Shown here piece by piece: positions 59,336 to 64,000 of a stretch of DNA of 64,000 bases. Origin of the DNA: Atherix ibis (lineage: Eukaryota; Arthropoda; Insecta; Diptera; Athericidae); NCBI GenBank assembly GCA_958298945.1, contig OY282610.1:48801667-48865666 (forward strand), read 5' to 3'. Under the pieces are notes generated by a model. That model did not search any database and was not told the DNA's origin. It was given only the letters and a program-made list of their open reading frames with translations. How positions within the stretch are numbered: position 1 is the stretch's first letter; every line of letters starts with the position of its first letter. Position numbers and translations under genes: made by a program.

Positions 59336-62300
59336 AGTAAATTTTGCTAGGCCACAATATTTTTATTTTAATTACAAAATCCTGATCACTAAGATATAAG
59401 TCAGATAGGATTTTTTAATGCACTTTTGAAAACTAACAAATTAATAAACCTTGATTATAGGATTTTACCAATTAAAAAAGAAATTTCAAAGTTTTTAAAA
59501 TTATTTCAAAACAATTTTAGGTTCATTTGGAATAATTTATTGAACTTTAGATAAAAAAAATGTTAATTTCAGATTCATTTTCATACGAATTCCTTTTTGG
59601 GTAATAAAATTTTTGATAATTTTCGATAATTTATTAAGGTTTGTTTTTAGCAAATTTAAAAACTTTTACACATACTTAATAATAATTTTTTTTTTTATAT
59701 TTAACCAATTTCTTTAGGGAAATTTTTGTTTTCTTATGCAATTTAAAAATAAATTTTTAAAATAATTTTTTCTTTGAAAAAACAAAATAGTTTTTGTTCA
59801 AAAAAGTAGTTTTCAATAAATAATAGTAATATTTATTATAAAGATTGCTAAAAATTCCAAAGAAATACAGAAAAGTCTTTTTTTCAAATTGATATAAATT
59901 AAAGTACACTTAATTTATATCAATTGAAAAAAGAGACTCTTTTGGGATTTTCTTATTGATCGTAAATAATTTTTTTTTTTGCATATTTTATACTAACAAA
60001 TTTTATTTTAATTTCCCAATGCCACGTGTAAAAATTGATGAGAAAAATTATTTGTGAAAAATAATCTTTTTCTAATATAATAGGAAAAAACCAATCAGTA
60101 AAATACGATCTAAAATAAATTACGCAAACAAATAATCTCATTGGTTATCTGGCACTTAAAAAAATGATTATTATAATTATTGTGCAATAAAAATACATTC
60201 AAATTGACTACTATTAAATAGAATAATCTTTGAATGTGTACACAATAAATAATCTATAATATTGAAAAATAAATTTAAAAAAAAACACAGTTTAAAAAAG
60301 ACAATTTACTCTAAATAAGAAAAACTATGACATGAACTGAATCTAAAAGCTTTATCAGAATTATTGTCATAAGAAGAAAAAAGGAGGAAAAATTTTGAAA
60401 TTATTTACACACAAATACTAGCAAAGAAAAAATTGTGACCAACTTTAATGATTGTTGGTGCAATTGAGAATATTTTGATAGCAAAACTATAAAATGTTTA
60501 TAATTGAGCGCGAAAATTTCCCTCTTATCTATTTGCAATGCACTATGAATGCACTATTTTCTAATTTTCGCTTCTGATAATGTTTCGATGTCAAGGCATA
60601 GACGGCGTTTTCTGTTGGGAAGGCGGCACTCAAAAGAAGTACTACATCATCTAAAATTGTATTCCAGACGAACTTCAAAAATGCTTACACTCACAAAGGA
60701 TAACAATTTTTATCCAACTGTATGAATTTCCTTCTTTCACATTCTCGTTTCTTTTTCAACCCCCCAAAAATAAGTAATTTACAGACCTAATCACTATCGA
60801 TAATCCATCAACTTTTGCAATTCCAATCCGCCACCACTGATGCCAAGCTTACGGACAAGCACTCATATTCTATGAAAAATAATTTTCCACAGTTGATGTA
60901 CGCATTTTTAATTTGAACATACATTAGGGATTTTAGTGTCTTTGGAGCATTTTCTTCTTTCTATTTTAAATCGGTAATAGAAAAAAAGAGTATGGATAAA
61001 ATTAATTTAGAAGAAAATGTTTAAAAAAAAAATACAAAGAAGTTATAACAAAACGGAAAAATTAAATGGAAAATAAAAATCGGAAAATATGTCAATCGAA
61101 ATAATCCTGAATGGGAATTAATCCTAAATTTTTTCTACTTTATTTTTAGAGTCAGTTTTCTCTTAATTTATTTTGTAAAAATTCAAACTAAACACAAAAA
61201 AATTTATAAAAATTTCATATTTTATCGAGTGAACCAAGTTTTTTAGTGGATATAATTAGTTATTTATCAACAAAAACTAGAAGTTTTTATGTAAAAAATT
61301 GAAAAATTGTTTTATTTTCTTTTCTTCAATTCAATATGAAAACATTTTTAACGACAATTGTTTGTAAGAAAAATTAATGCTATTAATCCAACAAGCAAAA
61401 ATTATTTATATAATTAAAAATTCTTACAAAAATAATATTAACAAAATTACAAAAATTATAGAAAACTACAGAAAAGCCAAATAAAAAGTAAAATAAAATA
61501 AAAAATACAATTAACAAATATTTATCAGGAAAATTATTTAAGAATAATTTAAAAAAATATACTTAAATTTAATAAATAATTTTCATTGTTTTTTATTATT
61601 GCTCCAAAATAATTGAATATTAAATTTGACAAAAAAAAATATATGAGCTCTTTCCTTTTCTTCGACAACTTTAAGCAACTCTTACTTAAAGTGTTTAAAT
61701 TATTTAAAAAAATAAAATCTTAATTAAAACAAAAATCCAAAAATTTAATTAATAAAATTTAAACGGAAAATTTATGCCAATAAGCTAATAAAAACAAAAA
61801 GCTTTAAAAAACAACAACAAAATTAAATTATTGAAATAATTTTAATTTAATCAATATAATCAACAACAAAATATAATAATAAAATAATATAATTTAAGAA
61901 ATTAAGTATATTATCGAAAAACCTGTTTGAAAAAAATCAAAAACTTTTAAAAAATTCATAAGTAAATCTAAATTGTATCCAGGAAATAATTTCGAGAAAA
62001 AAAAACATTTTTTATGGAAAATACTAAAAAGAAAGTTTTCATAACGCAAAAATAAAATTTGCAAAATTTATGTGATTTTATTTTCCCTTAAACATTTTCT
62101 TCCATATTTCACTCCGTTCAATCAGAAAATAAATAGAATTAATTTTTCCAAAAAGTTATGAAATATTTTAGAGAAAAAATTTTCAAAATAATTAAACAAT
62201 TTATATACAATAAAATAAAATCAATTAAAAAAATTTAAATCATGACACGTGTATGAGAGATTGTTAAAGTCAACAAAAAAAAAAAAGAAACTACTTTTGA

Positions 62301-63324
62301 AAAAATCAAAATGGCCGCTAAAAAGCCATTGTTGAACGAGTGCTCATAATAATCCCAATGTGGGATGAGATAACAAACGCGTACACACATCTCTACACGG
62401 GTAAGTGCTTTTCTCGCATTATTCAATGACATTGTTGTTGTCCCGCTCACACTTTGTAATCTCTTCAAAATCAAAACAAACAAAAAACACAAAAGAAATC
62501 GTTTTGTCTACAAAAAATGCTATTCTCCTTCATAACTTTCTGAATATTTTTCATCTCCTTCCTTCTTACTGCGTCTTGTCATCCTTTCCAAGACCAATTG
62601 CTCCCTACCACCCACCCACTTTAATTGTAATCATTTTCATCATTTTCTCTTTTGCAATAACAACTATTTATCAAAAAGTTTTTAAGTTTTTTATCTTTTT
62701 TCTAATAATTTTCCTAATTCTTTCTCTTATCAGCAATTTTTTTAACAAAAATCAATGCAAATAATCTGAAAAATGACAGTTTAAAGATAAAATTCAAAGA
62801 GAGAAAGTATTATTTATCATAAAAAGAGAGAGAGAAAAACTACAACTAAATGAAAGAGACAAAATGTAAACGTACGAATCGAATGATGGATTTTGATTTT
62901 AGTTTAAAAAGAAATTGATTTCGAATAAAAATGATAATAATAATTAGTAAAGTGGACGTAGTGAGGAGGACGATAGAGAGGGATTGAAACTTTAATGATA
63001 ATGCACAATAGATAATAAAATAATTATTTTTACATAAAGTTACAAGTAAATAAGTGGTCATATTTAGAATACATATGAGTAATTACAGAAGTGAATTTGT
63101 GTGCGTGGTTAATGTGTGAATGTTTTCTTTTTTGTTGTTTTGATGGTAGGAGAAAATTTTTTAAGATGCCGTAGTGCCTCATTCAGCACTGTGTGTGGAA
63201 TTTTTAGCTATTTAAATCACCTCCCTATACTTCTACTCTTCTACGCAGAACCGTCATCAAACATTACATCACTGACCGATGGCCTACTAGCCTCTCTCAC
63301 ATACGAATAATAGGCTACAGATAC
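59336..63324. other. AT-rich stretch without recognised genes
   Basis: Dominated by A and T runs, with a more balanced patch at about 60540-60900 and another at 62230-62640. One strong hairpin (59877-59935) is annotated separately. Open frames up to 119 codons (62405-62764) are hydrophobic and low complexity and are not recognised. The 63120-63320 part may include the 3' UTR of the retrotransposon relic that follows. Confidence 0.45.
59877..59935. repeat. Long inverted repeat (hairpin) with TTGATATAAATTAA arms
   Basis: The left arm CTTTTTTTCAAATTGATATA continuing to AATTAA pairs with TTAATTTATATCAATTGAAA continuing to AAAGAG. There are one or two small indels, and the loop is under 10 bases. 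Nearly perfect fold-back in an otherwise ordinary AT-rich stretch. Confidence 0.88.
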
Positions 63325-63329
63325 GCCTT

Positions 63330-64000
63330 GCTTCCGAGTTTTTTCTTATTCTCGGAGCTTTTATATAATGTCCGAGAAGATCATCATCTTCATTATATTC
63401 TCTGGTACTATTTCTATCCCAAGGAATTGCTCAAGAGAAGCGTGAGCACTGCAAAAATACATACTCCACATCTTCAGTCATTGTGGAACAGGATGGGCAT
63501 TCGTCAGCTTCATCAATTTTGAAGCGGAATTGGCCATAATCCGTTGGAAACTGCGTCACATATTGATCTACGTCTCCATGTAGTCTCTTTTCCACGAGGT
63601 GATATTAGGAATGAGTCGGTATGTTCATCCCATTTTATTCGATGACTTCCAGTAGTGGTGTCTCTCCTCCTTGGCAATGATTTGTTGGGAGTTTCCTGTC
63701 CCTCGCCCACTCTGCCTTCGGCGATAAATCCTGTTTCTTTCACCAGCCATAAGGTAGATTGAGACTATGTCCACACTAATGTCCGCGGCGTCATGTAATA
63801 GCGTGCTGAATCCGCCATACCCCGCTCCTATGCGACTCGCTCGCTGAACTTGCCGGTCATATTGAAGTATAAAGCAGATGGCGGTCATTAAAAGCCTTTG
63901 CCTACTCTGCGTCGGTCCACCAAAGTTAGGCATCAGTCATAGGTGTTAATGCCGCATTCTCGCCAACAATCTGTGGGTGCTCGTTCAAACGCAGTTTTGA
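63330..64000 (-). pseudogene. Decayed R1-like non-LTR retrotransposon, C-terminal part, cut by right edge
   Basis: Read on the minus strand from the right edge, MPNFGGPTQSRQRLLMTAIC (63933 leftward) matches the R1-clade signature MPNxGGPxxSRRRLL that follows the reverse transcriptase. Next come VDIVS and ERNRIYRR (usual PIDLLAxERxxIY), HYWKSSNKMG, then, after a stop and frame changes, TYRLIPNITSWK. At about 63577-63548 GDVDQYVTQF appears, followed by YGQFRFKIDEADECPSCS and EDVEYVFLQCSRFS. This is the terminal CCHC zinc knuckle, with Tyr in place of the usual His. VPENIMKMMIFSD (63408-63370) is near the end of the protein. Stops and frameshifts show it is dead. The reverse transcriptase and the rest should lie beyond the window. 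Confidence 0.85.

Noticed and set aside
1..64000. tRNA, rRNA or other structured RNA genes
   Set aside because: No convincing tRNA box pair, rRNA core or snRNA sequence was found by eye. A covariance-model search would be needed to exclude them.

Overview
The window looks like nuclear, non-coding DNA from an insect. It is very AT-rich, has no operon-like gene packing, and carries mariner transposons, R1-like non-LTR retrotransposon fragments and several tandem satellites. A fly is the most likely source, but this is inference from transposon types and base composition; no host gene was found that would fix the species. Most long open frames are short, unsupported or by-products of repeats. 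The only intact protein gene I can support is a mariner transposase at 35992-37044 (+).

Layout: 1-6.5 kb holds a decayed transposase (about 790-1140, minus) and a degenerate minisatellite (4.6-5.2 kb). A damaged mariner lies at 6577-7758 (minus). From 7.8 to 21.5 kb there is AT-rich sequence with a second decayed transposase (11.86-12.17 kb), a fold-back (13.9 kb) and a decayed tandem array (17.4-20.1 kb). A nearly complete mariner with one frameshift lies at 21540-22787, followed by a non-LTR fragment near 23.5 kb. From 24 to 33.7 kb there is unassigned sequence with another degenerate repeat tract (27.1-28.5 kb).

The most striking part is 33.7-55.0 kb, which holds three unrelated tandem arrays. 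The first is a 375-bp satellite (33.7-38.8 kb) split by a fresh-looking, intact mariner (35817-37110) whose empty target site can be read from neighbouring repeat units. The second is a satellite with long (about 417 bp) and short (360 bp) units in a higher-order pattern (39.8-44.5 kb). The third is a 10-bp minisatellite, consensus TACCAATTTC, that keeps its 10-bp register for about 426 consecutive units (50701-54960). Its AATTT tracts recur at close to the helical repeat, so it may be intrinsically curved DNA or a strong rotational nucleosome signal.

From 55 to 64 kb there are three strong perfect or near-perfect hairpins, a third transposase relic of the same family as those at 1 and 12 kb (58973-59335), and a decayed R1-like retrotransposon on the minus strand that runs off the right edge (63.3-64.0 kb). 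The transposons do not act together with host genes here. The window reads as a satellite-rich intergenic or giant-intron region built by repeat expansion and repeated transposon insertion.
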